Shown one piece after another: positions 32,157 to 39,595 of a stretch of DNA of 44,998 nt. The translations under genes and the position numbers were made by a program. The DNA is from Mycobacterium sp. ST-F2 (lineage in GTDB: Bacteria; Actinomycetota; Actinomycetes; Mycobacteriales; Mycobacteriaceae), in assembly GCF_001905655.1 (NCBI RefSeq), contig NZ_JMHT01000076.1, positions 1 to 44,998 on the forward strand. The letters are read 5' to 3'. The notes under the pieces were generated by a model. That model was not told the DNA's origin. It saw nothing but the letters and a program-made list of their open reading frames with translations, and did no database searches. Each line of letters starts with the position of its first letter. Within the stretch, counting starts at the first letter, position 1.

Positions 32157-32947
32157 TGGAGACGACCCTGATGGCCCACCACGCGGTGCAGCAGACCCTG
32201 GCCGCCCAGCGCATCGAGGGCTGGGAGCCCCAGCCCGCCCACATCGTCGAGTTGGGTGCACTGGCTGCCGGCGCAAGGGAATTCGACGATTACCTGGCAC
32301 GGTGTCGTGCGCAGTATCCGCCCACGCCGGAACGGCGCCGCCGGTTCTTCCGGCGCCGGGCGCCGTACCTGATCCCCGGAACATCGGTGCTGCGCAACAA
32401 CTTCGGCATTCAGCACGGACCGGACCTGGCGGCAGTGGAATTTCAGGTGACGGCGGGCCGAATGGTGCTGTGGCACTGCCGGCAATCCGCGGCGGAGACG
32501 GAGATCGACGTCCGAGCCATGCACCGCGAGCTGTTCGGCGACGTGTACGAGTGGGCGGGGGAGTTGCGCACCGTCGACATCCGCCGCGGTGACTCGGCGT
32601 TCACCTGGCAGGTCGACATTGCTGCCGGGTTGGCCGAAATCGAGCTTGCGGCAACGGCATTGGCGGACGTCGGGGGCGCGTTCGGCAACCCGAGACTGGC
32701 TTGGGAACTGTCCCGGATCTACGCCCGGTACAACCAGATTCACCCGTTCCGGGAAGGCAACGGACGCACCGGGATGCTGCTGCTGCACGCGCTCGCCGGC
32801 CGGTGCGGGCGGCAACTGGACTTCACCGGTGTCAGCCGTGCCGCCTGGTATGCCGCGGCGCGGGACAGCATGCCGCTGCACCGCGACGGCCGCCTCAGCC
32901 ACCGGCCGTTCCTGTGGTTGCTCAACCCGGCGGTGAAATCGTCTTGA
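32156..32947 (+). CDS. Fic-domain protein with fused antitoxin-like N-terminus
   Basis: 263 residues from the ATG overlapping the upstream stop (another ATG lies five codons in). The Fic core is HPFREGNGRT (H196-T205), with catalytic His196, Phe198, acidic E200 and R204; the second arginine of HxFx(D/E)GNGRxxR is replaced by M207. VLRNNFGIQ (78-86) is the usual N-terminal Fic segment. Residues 11-58 resemble a VbhA-type antitoxin: AQRIEG (17-22) has the inhibitory glutamate E21 and G22, but Ala17 replaces the usual Ser/Thr of SxxxEG. It would modify a protein with AMP or another nucleotide, held in check in cis. Coupled to the nucleotidyltransferase gene. Confidence 0.85.
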   Translation: METTLMAHHAVQQTLAAQRIEGWEPQPAHIVELGALAAGAREFDDYLARCRAQYPPTPERRRRFFRRRAPYLIPGTSVLRNNFGIQHGPDLAAVEFQVTAGRMVLWHCRQSAAETEIDVRAMHRELFGDVYEWAGELRTVDIRRGDSAFTWQVDIAAGLAEIELAATALADVGGAFGNPRLAWELSRIYARYNQIHPFREGNGRTGMLLLHALAGRCGRQLDFTGVSRAAWYAAARDSMPLHRDGRLSHRPFLWLLNPAVKSS

Positions 32948-32973
32948 CCCGAGGCGCAGTCGCGGACTAACCT
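32944..32973 (+). promoter_or_regulatory. SigA-type promoter of the leader/LeuA-domain gene
   Basis: TTGACC (32944-32949, overlapping the Fic stop), an 18-base spacer and TAACCT (32968-32973). The leader ATG at 32982 is only 8 bases past the -10 element, so the transcript likely begins at or just before that codon. Confidence 0.6.
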
Positions 32974-32981
32974 CGGCGACC

Positions 32982-33026
32982 ATGCTTCACATGCTCGTAG
33001 TAGCCAGTACCCACAGCGGGGTCTGA
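32982..33026 (+). CDS. Leader peptide, 14 residues
   Basis: MLHMLVVASTHSGV, ending in TGA at 33024-33026. It contains tandem GTA valine codons (rarely used in the neighbouring high-GC genes), a third Val and two Leu codons, and its own coding sequence forms the 5' arms of the downstream hairpin. No ribosome site precedes the ATG, consistent with a leaderless start. Such short branched-chain-rich ORFs are the sensors of ribosome-mediated attenuators; here the next gene is a LeuA regulatory-domain homolog. It is too short for routine gene finding. Confidence 0.7.
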   Translation: MLHMLVVASTHSGV

Positions 33027-33099
33027 TCCTGACCGACCCCTCGCTGTGGGTCGGACGCTACTACCTGTCGGTCACTCCTTTCGAGCAGAAAAGACCGAC
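32997..33099 (+). promoter_or_regulatory. Attenuator-like leader RNA with mutually exclusive hairpins
   Basis: Hairpin A stacks three helices: GTAGTAGC (32997-33004) with GCTACTAC (33057-33064), ACCCACAGC (33009-33017) with GCTGTGGGT (33043-33051), and GGGGTC (33018-33023) with GACCCC (33035-33040). Hairpin B pairs GTCGGTC (33067-33073) with GACCGAC (33093-33099), two bases before the start codon at 33102, plus an inner TTTC/GAAA stem. A second copy of GACCGAC at 33031-33037, in the loop and stem of hairpin A, can compete for GTCGGTC. This gives a switch that could expose or hide the start, driven by the ribosome on the leader ORF. The pairings are seen; the regulation is inferred. LEU-type leader elements with a pseudoknot are described for actinobacterial leuA. 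Confidence 0.7.
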
Positions 33100-33101
33100 G
33101 C

Positions 33102-33584
33102 ATGTTCACCTCCACCGCCATTTCCACCACGTCGCGTTTCGCGGATCTGTTTGACCGCCCGGTGCCCCGTGACCTGCGCGAACACGCCGAAACCATGTGT
33201 CACGACACCTTCGTCGACCACTACGGCCACCAAGGTGGTCCGATTCGCCTGGGCAGTTGGGGCACCGCGGGCGACGACGACCGTCGCCGCGCCATCACCG
33301 CCCCGCGCCGGTACCGCGCCAGCATCGCCGTCGGCGACCGCATCGCGACTTCGACGGCTGCTGCGACCGGCCCCGTCGCGGCCCTGACCGCGATGCTGCA
33401 CGAGCGCGGCATGGCGGTCGAGATGATCAAGTTCCATCAACTGCCCGCGGTCGGCGGCGGCATCGCGACCTTCATCCACGGCAGCGACGGCGTCCGCGCG
33501 GAGTGGGCCATGGGCTGGGCTCGCGACCCGGTGCAGTCGGCCCTGCGGGCGATGATCGCGTGCGCCAACCGGCTGCACGCGTAG
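33102..33584 (+). CDS. Stand-alone LeuA regulatory (allosteric dimerisation) domain protein
   Basis: 160 residues. DTFVDHYGHQGGPIRLGSW corresponds to the linker end of 2-isopropylmalate synthase, and TGPVAALTAMLHERGMAVEMIKFHQ, then GGIATFIHGSDGVRAEWAMGWARD, SALRAMIACANRL, to its leucine-binding C-terminal domain (GPxxAL, W-x-x-G and the final A-x-NR). The catalytic TIM barrel is absent, so it cannot make isopropylmalate. It may bind leucine and act in trans on LeuA or as a sensor. It starts at the ATG at 33102 beneath hairpin B; the ribosome site (AGAAAAGA) is weak and partly in that hairpin. Regulation is probably by the leader peptide. No neighbour is a leucine gene. Confidence 0.78.
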   Translation: MFTSTAISTTSRFADLFDRPVPRDLREHAETMCHDTFVDHYGHQGGPIRLGSWGTAGDDDRRRAITAPRRYRASIAVGDRIATSTAAATGPVAALTAMLHERGMAVEMIKFHQLPAVGGGIATFIHGSDGVRAEWAMGWARDPVQSALRAMIACANRLHA

Positions 33585-33607
33585 TCCTGGACCGCCGTTT
33601 CGGCGAA

Positions 33608-35089
33608 TCAGCGCAAGGGCCGCAACACGATCGGCATGCCGTCGACCGGCACGGCCATGCCGCCGTAGTCGTACCAGGGCTCGTAGCCGGGGTGGGTCAG
33701 CTCCAAGCGGTACTGACGCAGCAGCCGGTGCATCACGGTCTTGATCTCCAGCTGCCCGAAGACCATGCCGATGCACTTGTGTGCGCCACCGCCGAACGGG
33801 GCGAAGGCGTAGCGATGCGCCTTGTGCTCGCTGCGCGGCTCGGCGAACCGTTCGGGGTCGAACCGCATGGGGTCGGTCCACAGCTCGGACAGGCGGTGGT
33901 TCATGCCGGGCCACGTGACGACGTCGGTTCCCGCCGGGATGTAGTAGCCGAGCAGTTCGGTGTCCCGGACGGCACGGCGGAAGTTGAAGCCCAGCGGCGT
34001 CTGCAACCGCAGCGACTCGTTGATCACCAGGTCATAGGTTTCCAGCTTCTCCAGTGACTCGATGTCGAGCGGCGCGTCACCGATGCGCTCGGATTCCTCG
34101 CGGAGTTTGTCCTGCCACTGCGGATTGGCCGCCAGGTGGTAGGCCATGGTCGTCAGCGTCGAGGTCGTGGTGTCGTGCGCGGCCATCATCAGGAAGATCA
34201 TGTGCGCGACGATCTGGTCGTCGGTGAACGTCTGACCGTCTTCGTCCTGCGCATGACACAGCACGCTGAACATGTCGGTGCCCTCTGAGCGGCGCTTCTC
34301 GGCGATGGAGCTCGAGAAGTAGTCCTCGAGCGTCTTGCGGGCCTGCACGCCGCGCCACCAGGCGAAGGGGCGCACCGGCTTCCGGATGATGGCGTTGCCG
34401 GCCCGGGTCGTGGTGGTGAAGGCCTGATTGATGGTGGTGACGAGCTTGTGGTCGGTCCCCGCGGGGTGTCCCATGAACACCTCGGACGCGATGTCGAGCG
34501 TCAGCTCCTTGACCGCCGGATGGAACAGGAAGCGTGGATCGTTGGCCACCCAGTCGTTGGCCAGCACCTTGGTCGCCACGGAATCGATGTGGGACACGTA
34601 GCCCGTCAGCCGCGAGCGGGTGAACGCCTCCTGCATGATCCGGCGGTGGAACATGTGCTCGTCGAAATCGAGCAGCATGAGGCCGCCCTCGAAGAACGGC
34701 CCGATCACCGGATCCCAGGCGCGCTGCGAGAAGTCCTTGTTGCGGTTGGAGAACACGGCCTGCGTCGCGTCCGGTCCCAGTGCCATCACGGCCGGCAGCG
34801 CCGGTGTCTGCGCGTAGTACAGCGGCCCGTGCTTGCGGTAGAGCGACAAGACGTAATCGGGGCCGCCCCGGAACACCTCGATCAGGTGGCCGATGACCGG
34901 CAGTCCCGAGTCGCCCATGATCGGCTTGAGGCCGCTGCCGGCGGGCGGCTCGGCGAGGGCGAACTGCTCCCACTCGGTGGCCAGGAGACGCTGTTCGATG
35001 ATCCCCATCCCCGGCACCGTGACCGGCGTCGGCTTGAGTCGCCGCATGGCCTGGTCGAGGAGGTAGTTCGGGGTGCTGATGGTCGCCAT
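33608..35089 (-). CDS. cyp136: Cytochrome P450, CYP136
   Basis: 493 residues (M. tuberculosis CYP136, Rv3059, is 492). Motifs: I-helix AAHDTT (303-308), ExxR as E358-x-x-R361, and the heme loop FGGGAHKCIG with Cys439 as axial ligand. A cytosolic or membrane-associated monooxygenase that needs ferredoxin; none is encoded nearby. The ATG at 35089 is preceded by AGGAG. It diverges from a TetR and an SDR gene, as in Rv3057c-Rv3059, though in the opposite overall orientation. The shared promoter contains two palindromes. Its natural substrate is not established; CYP136 has been grouped with sterol-demethylase-like P450s by sequence. Confidence 0.93.
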   Translation of the reverse strand: MATISTPNYLLDQAMRRLKPTPVTVPGMGIIEQRLLATEWEQFALAEPPAGSGLKPIMGDSGLPVIGHLIEVFRGGPDYVLSLYRKHGPLYYAQTPALPAVMALGPDATQAVFSNRNKDFSQRAWDPVIGPFFEGGLMLLDFDEHMFHRRIMQEAFTRSRLTGYVSHIDSVATKVLANDWVANDPRFLFHPAVKELTLDIASEVFMGHPAGTDHKLVTTINQAFTTTTRAGNAIIRKPVRPFAWWRGVQARKTLEDYFSSSIAEKRRSEGTDMFSVLCHAQDEDGQTFTDDQIVAHMIFLMMAAHDTTTSTLTTMAYHLAANPQWQDKLREESERIGDAPLDIESLEKLETYDLVINESLRLQTPLGFNFRRAVRDTELLGYYIPAGTDVVTWPGMNHRLSELWTDPMRFDPERFAEPRSEHKAHRYAFAPFGGGAHKCIGMVFGQLEIKTVMHRLLRQYRLELTHPGYEPWYDYGGMAVPVDGMPIVLRPLR

Positions 35090-35113
35090 GTACCGCTCCT
35101 GAATGCGATGTTT

Positions 35114-35130
35114 GTGGTGAAAGTCACCAC
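35114..35130. promoter_or_regulatory. Palindrome near the cyp136 start
   Basis: GTGGTGA (35114-35120), AAG, TCACCAC (35124-35130): perfect 7-base arms, 25 bases upstream of the cyp136 ATG. Confidence 0.5.
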
Positions 35131-35152
35131 CTATCGCCATCTTGGCTGCCAT

Positions 35153-35170
35153 ACTTGACGCGTGTCAAGT
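35153..35170. promoter_or_regulatory. TetR-type operator between cyp136 and its TetR gene
   Basis: ACTTGACGCGTGTCAAGT: perfect 7-base arms around GCGT, about 38 bases upstream of the TetR ATG. The symmetric TTGAC/GTCAA form is typical for TetR dimers, so autoregulation plus cyp136 control is likely. Confidence 0.65.
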
Positions 35171-35207
35171 TTTGATTTGGTGTGTCGGCGATGACATCGT
35201 GAGCGCC

Positions 35208-35840
35208 ATGAGTGCTGAAGTCGAGACGGCCGAAAAGGGCCGCAGTCGCGGCGACAAGCAACGCGACGCCATCGTCGCGGCGGTCCGTGAGCTGCTCGAG
35301 GAGCGGCCGTTCGCCGACCTGTCCGTCAGCGCCATCAGTGCCCGGGCCGGCGTGGCGCGGTCGGGTTTCTACTTCTACTTCGACTCCAAGTACTCCGTGC
35401 TGGCCCGGATCGTGTCCGAGGCCATGGAGGAGCTCGACGAGCTCACCCACAACTTCGCACCGCGCGAGCCGGACGAGACGCCGGCGTCCTTCGCCAAGCG
35501 GATGGTCGGCAGCGCGGCCGCTGTCTACGCCAGCAACGACCCGATCATGGCGGCGTGCACCGCCGCGCAGAACACCGACGCAGAGATTCGCGACCTGATG
35601 GCCGATTTCGAGGACGGCGTGATCGCCAAGATCGTCGGCCTTGTCGAGCAGGATGCCGGTAGGCGCCCGATTTCCGACGACCTGCCGGCGCTGGTCCGCA
35701 CGCTGGTGTCGACGACGGCCTACACGCTGTCGCGCGACAGCGCGTTCATCGGTCGCGACGGAGACCCGCAGCGCGCCGTCGAGATCGTCGAGCGGCTGTG
35801 GCTCAGCGCGTTATGGGGCGGCGCAGACCTGCCTGTGTAG
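35208..35840 (+). CDS. TetR-family regulator (Rv3058c-like)
   Basis: 210 residues from the ATG at 35208 (an in-frame GTG three codons upstream is possible). The HTH reads RGDKQRDAIVAAVRELL, then LSVSAISARAGVARSGFYFYFDSKYSVLARI; the ligand domain follows. Same neighbours as M. tuberculosis Rv3058c: cyp136 on one side and an SDR on the other, the SDR starting 9 bases downstream on the same strand. It probably represses cyp136 and its own operon through the palindrome at 35153-35170. The inducing ligand is unknown, perhaps the P450 substrate. Confidence 0.9.
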   Translation: MSAEVETAEKGRSRGDKQRDAIVAAVRELLEERPFADLSVSAISARAGVARSGFYFYFDSKYSVLARIVSEAMEELDELTHNFAPREPDETPASFAKRMVGSAAAVYASNDPIMAACTAAQNTDAEIRDLMADFEDGVIAKIVGLVEQDAGRRPISDDLPALVRTLVSTTAYTLSRDSAFIGRDGDPQRAVEIVERLWLSALWGGADLPV

Positions 35841-35849
35841 GGTCGGGCC

Positions 35850-36722
35850 ATGACGCGGTGGAGCGGCTACGCAGGTAAGCGGTGTTTCGTGACGGGGGCG
35901 GCCAGCGGCATCGGCCGGGCGACGGTGCTCAAGCTGACCCAGCAGGGCGCGGTGTTGTATCTGACCGACCGTGATGCCACCGGGCTGGAGCAGACCGTCG
36001 CCGACGCCCGGGCGCTCGGCGGCGAGGTGGCCGAATACCGGGCGCTCGACATCTCCGACTTCGACGCGGTCGCGACTTTCGCCGCGGACATCCACAGCCG
36101 GCATGAGGCCATGGACGTGGTGCTCAACATCGCCGGAATCTCGGCGTGGGGCACCGTCAGCACCCTGACGCATCAGCACTGGCGCTCGATGGTCGACGTC
36201 AACCTGATGGGACCCATCCACGTCATCGAGACCATGGTCCCGCCCATGGTGGCCGCCGGCCGCGGCGGGCGCCTGGCCAATGTCTCGTCGGCCGCCGGCA
36301 TCGTCGCACTGCCGTGGCACGCCGCGTACAGCGCCAGCAAGTACGGCCTGCGCGGGGTCAGCGAGGTGCTGCGCTTCGACTTGGCCCGGCACCGCATCGG
36401 GGTGTCGGTCGTCGTGCCCGGCGCGGTGAAAACGCCTCTGGTGCAGACGGTTCAGATCGCCGGTGTGGATCGCGACGATCCGCAGGTGCAGCGCTGGGTG
36501 GCCCGGTTCGCCGGACACGCGGTGTCGCCGGAGCAGGCCGCGGACAAGCTCCTCGCGGGAGTGGCCAGGAACAAGTTCATGATCTACACGTCGCAGGACA
36601 TCCGGGCGCTGTACCTGTTCAAGCGGCTGGCGTGGTGGCCCTACAGTGTGGCGATGCGCCAGGTGAACGTGTTGTTCACGCGCGCCCTGCGGCCCAAGCG
36701 GGCTGAGTCCCGAACCCTCTGA
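35850..36722 (+). CDS. SDR-family oxidoreductase (Rv3057c-like)
   Basis: 290-residue short-chain dehydrogenase. TGAASGIG is the nucleotide loop, NIAG replaces NNAG, and VSSAAGIVALPWHAAYSASKYGL holds the Ser-Tyr-Lys triad (YSASK). The C-terminal extension with FKRLAWWPYSVAMRQ is hydrophobic and could contact the membrane. It is cotranscribed with the TetR gene 9 bases upstream. In M. tuberculosis Rv3057c has the same position near cyp136, so it may oxidise or reduce a product of that P450. It ends 3 bases from the convergent ATPase gene. Confidence 0.9.
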   Translation: MTRWSGYAGKRCFVTGAASGIGRATVLKLTQQGAVLYLTDRDATGLEQTVADARALGGEVAEYRALDISDFDAVATFAADIHSRHEAMDVVLNIAGISAWGTVSTLTHQHWRSMVDVNLMGPIHVIETMVPPMVAAGRGGRLANVSSAAGIVALPWHAAYSASKYGLRGVSEVLRFDLARHRIGVSVVVPGAVKTPLVQTVQIAGVDRDDPQVQRWVARFAGHAVSPEQAADKLLAGVARNKFMIYTSQDIRALYLFKRLAWWPYSVAMRQVNVLFTRALRPKRAESRTL

Positions 36723-36725
36723 GCT

Positions 36726-37886
36726 TCAGCGCTTTCCCCAGTCCCATGGCGGCGCGCTGAGCATGGTCTGGCCGTCGATCTGGGTTTCGCCCCACTGTTT
36801 GACCAGTTCGACTTCGCTTGCGTCGCAGGCGGTCAGTCGCTCGCGCAACCGTGCCGAGTGGGTGACGACGACGACCTGCGTCTTGCGTGCGGCGGCGGCG
36901 ATCATGTCCGCCAGCGGGCCTACCAGGTCAGGGTGCAGGGACGTCTCCGGCTCGTTGAGCACCATCAGCTGAGGCGGCTGCGGCGACAGCAGGGCGGCGC
37001 CCCAGAGCAGGAATCGCAATGTGCCGTCGGATAATTCGGCCGAGTGCAGCGGACGGAGCATGCCGCGTTGGTGCAGCTGCAGTTCGAACAGTCCACCGTC
37101 GGCACTGACCGAGATCTCGGCGCCGTCGAACGCGTCGCTGATGGCGCGCGGCAGATCGTCGAACCCGGCTTCGAGGATGGTCTGCACGGCCGCGGCCAGG
37201 TCGTTGCCGTCGTTGCTCAGCACCGGGGTCCGGGTGCCGACCTGGCGGCGGCGGGCCGGCGCATCCCGGTCCACCCGGAAGCCGTCGTAGAAGCGCCAGT
37301 CGCGCAACCGATCCCGAACGGCGGCCAGCTCGGGCAGCGCCTCGGGATTCGCGTACTCCGCGAGGACGCTGCGGTAGCTGGGCAGGGCGCGCGTCAGTTC
37401 GTCGAAGCCGCGCCCCGAATCGGAGGCCACTTCGGCATAGGTCCGGGTGCGACGGACCAGGGCGCTGCTGGGCCGGGGAGAGGGCCCGGCGAAGACGGTC
37501 TCGCGTTTGATCTCGGGGTCCTGCCCGAACATCGAATTGTGGCCCGGGTCCTGCGGCAGTCCGAGGTCGATGAAATAGCCGAAATCGGTTGCGGCGAAGC
37601 CAAGTTCGAGCGAAACCGGCCGGGTCCGGCTGGTGCCCTCGGTGGTGCCGGTCCGGCGCGCGCCACTGGTGTTCTCCGGGCCGGCCCACAGCACCGACTG
37701 CAACCCGCCCTCGCGGGCCAGCGACCCGATGACCTCGCCGCGTCCGCAGTCGGCCAGCAGCCCCAGCGCCCGGTACACCGACGACTTGCCGGTGCCGTTG
37801 GCACCGGTCACCACGGTCAGTTCCGACAGCGGCAGGACGATCTCGCGCAGCGACCGGTAGCCCCGGATGGCGATGGTGGTCAGCAC
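36726..37886 (-). CDS. AAA-family ATPase (AAA_21/OLD-like, no TOPRIM)
   Basis: 386 residues. Walker A is GANGTGKS (28-35), there is a long middle insertion, then ELSDGTLRFLLWGAALL in the ABC-signature position, Walker B LMVLNEPETSLHP and a switch histidine in VVVVTHSARL. These mark a RecF/SMC-like ATPase of the single-protein AAA_21 group; the TOPRIM nuclease of OLD proteins is absent. The GTG start overlaps the dinB2 stop by one base, so it is made with the polymerase. M. tuberculosis has no gene here between dinP and Rv3057c. A DNA repair or defence role is inferred from context and fold. Confidence 0.8.
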   Translation of the reverse strand: MLTTIAIRGYRSLREIVLPLSELTVVTGANGTGKSSVYRALGLLADCGRGEVIGSLAREGGLQSVLWAGPENTSGARRTGTTEGTSRTRPVSLELGFAATDFGYFIDLGLPQDPGHNSMFGQDPEIKRETVFAGPSPRPSSALVRRTRTYAEVASDSGRGFDELTRALPSYRSVLAEYANPEALPELAAVRDRLRDWRFYDGFRVDRDAPARRRQVGTRTPVLSNDGNDLAAAVQTILEAGFDDLPRAISDAFDGAEISVSADGGLFELQLHQRGMLRPLHSAELSDGTLRFLLWGAALLSPQPPQLMVLNEPETSLHPDLVGPLADMIAAAARKTQVVVVTHSARLRERLTACDASEVELVKQWGETQIDGQTMLSAPPWDWGKR

Positions 37887-38914
37887 TACCGTGGCATCTC
37901 CAGTTCCAGCCGGACGCCGAGCAGCCGCACCGGCCGGTCCAATTCGAAGTCGTGCAGCAGGTCGAGGGCGGTGGCGGTGATGGCCTCCAGGTCGGTACCG
38001 GCCACCGGCAATTTACGAATCTTGGTGCGGGTGAAGAACGTTTTGGTGCGCAGGGTCACGGCGACTCGGGTGACGACGCGGCCCTGCTCGACGATCTCGT
38101 CCAATGTCTGCCGCGCCAGATCACTGACCGCGGCGTCCATCTCCGCGGTATCGGTGAGGTCCTCCGGAAATGTCACCACGTGACTGCGCGAGCGCGGCAC
38201 CCACGGTTCCGCGGTCACGGTGCTGTCGCCGCCGCCCTTGGCGAGCAACAGAATCCACAGCCCGGTGGTCGGGCCGAAGGTCGACGTGAGCAACTCGGCA
38301 TCGGTGCGGGCCAGCTGTGCCACGGTGGTGATGTCCAGCTCGGCAAGCTTTTTCGCGGTCTTGGGACCCACACCCCAGAGCGCATCGACCGGGCGGTCGC
38401 CCATGACCGTCATCCAGTTCTCGGCGGTGAGCGCGAAAACCCCGGCCGGCTTGCCGAATCCGGTGGCGACCTTGGCGCGCTGCTTGTTGTCGCTGATCCC
38501 GACGCTGCACGACAGCCCGGTCTCGGCGGCGATCACCGTGCGGATCTTCTCCGCCAGTTCGAACGGATCAGCCACGGCCGCAACGACATACGCCTCGTCC
38601 CAGCCCCACACCTCCACCGGATGGCCGAGGTCGCGCAGCAGGCCCATCACCTGTTCGGAGGCTTCGTCGTAGGCGGGCGCATCCGACGGCAGGAAGACGG
38701 CCTCCGGACATCTACGGGCCGCGGTGCGCAGCGGCATCCCGGCGTGGACGCCGAACTCCCGTGCCTCGTACGACGCACAGGTGACCACCTTGCGGGGTTC
38801 GGTGGGGTCGCCGCTGCCGCCGACGATCACCGGCCGGCCGACCAGTTCAGGGTGACGGCGCAGTTCGACGGAAGCCAGGAACTGGTCGAGGTCGACGTGC
38901 AGCACCCATGTCAT
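37886..38914 (-). CDS. dinB2: DNA polymerase IV, DinB2 (DinP)
   Basis: 342 residues, closely similar to M. tuberculosis Rv3056. Catalytic carboxylates lie in LHVDLDQFLASVE and VWGWDEAYV; KVVTCASYEAREFGVHAGMPL and GISDNKQRAKVATGFGKPAG are the palm and thumb signatures, and LWGVGPKTAKKL is the HhH. The little-finger domain ends in RPVRLLGVRLELE. Y-family polymerase for lesion or ribonucleotide bypass; mycobacterial DinB2 is known for relaxed sugar selection. The C-terminal beta-clamp motif is not obvious. The ATG at 38914 is 19 bases downstream of the TetR gene and is followed by the coupled ATPase gene. Confidence 0.95.
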   Translation of the reverse strand: MTWVLHVDLDQFLASVELRRHPELVGRPVIVGGSGDPTEPRKVVTCASYEAREFGVHAGMPLRTAARRCPEAVFLPSDAPAYDEASEQVMGLLRDLGHPVEVWGWDEAYVVAAVADPFELAEKIRTVIAAETGLSCSVGISDNKQRAKVATGFGKPAGVFALTAENWMTVMGDRPVDALWGVGPKTAKKLAELDITTVAQLARTDAELLTSTFGPTTGLWILLLAKGGGDSTVTAEPWVPRSRSHVVTFPEDLTDTAEMDAAVSDLARQTLDEIVEQGRVVTRVAVTLRTKTFFTRTKIRKLPVAGTDLEAITATALDLLHDFELDRPVRLLGVRLELEMPR

Positions 38915-38933
38915 GTCAGGTACCGCCGTGACA

Positions 38934-39566
38934 TCAAGTACCGCATAGCTTGCGCGCCAGGCTTTCCCACGCATCGCCCTGTGCCTGCAGGCTGTGGCCG
39001 AGATCGTCGTGCAGGTGGCTGACGTAATCGGGTTCGAGCAGCGCCAGCAGGGCGTTGGTCTGCGCGTCCAGGTCTCCGGTGGTGCCGGCGGACTGCAGCA
39101 GCATCCGGACATGCGTGCGGTGCACAGCGGCAGCGGCGCCGAAGCGGCTCTGCGGGTCGCGCAACGCGTCCGACAGTAGGGCGCGGTGTTGCCAGACGAA
39201 CTGGAGCCGGTCGCGGCTGTAGGCGAGGAGTCGTTCCAGCGGTGGTGCGCCGGGACCCAGTGGAGGCGGCCCGAACATCAGGGCGTTCTGCTCGACCTGT
39301 TCGTCCGCGTCGAGCAGAACGAGCATCAGGCCGGAGCGGCTGCCGAACCGGCGGAACAAGGTGCCCTTGCCGACACCGGCCTCGGCGGCGATGTCGTCCA
39401 TGGTGACGGCGTCGGCGCCGCGCTGGGCGATGAGGCGGCGGGCCGCGTCGAGAAGCAGGAGCCGGTTGCGCGCCGCATCGCCGCGCTCGACCGGCGCAGC
39501 CGGACTCATCGGCAGACCCGCCATGGGCAGGTTCGTGGGCCGCAGTTGCGCCACCCCGTCGCTCAT
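38934..39566 (-). CDS. TetR-family regulator (Rv3055-like)
   Basis: 210 residues. The HTH segment is ARNRLLLLDAARRLI, then VTMDDIAAEAGVGKGTLFRRFGSRSGLM. It is first in the operon with dinB2 and the ATPase, and divergent from the FMN reductase gene, matching M. tuberculosis Rv3054c-Rv3056. Two perfect palindromes in the 105-base divergent region are candidate operators. The N-terminus before residue 25 is Pro-rich, and a later ATG (residue 15 or 20) could be the real start. Confidence 0.9.
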   Translation of the reverse strand: MSDGVAQLRPTNLPMAGLPMSPAAPVERGDAARNRLLLLDAARRLIAQRGADAVTMDDIAAEAGVGKGTLFRRFGSRSGLMLVLLDADEQVEQNALMFGPPPLGPGAPPLERLLAYSRDRLQFVWQHRALLSDALRDPQSRFGAAAAVHRTHVRMLLQSAGTTGDLDAQTNALLALLEPDYVSHLHDDLGHSLQAQGDAWESLARKLCGT

Positions 39567-39595
39567 GAAAAAACTTTAACTCAGGCGGAATGAAT

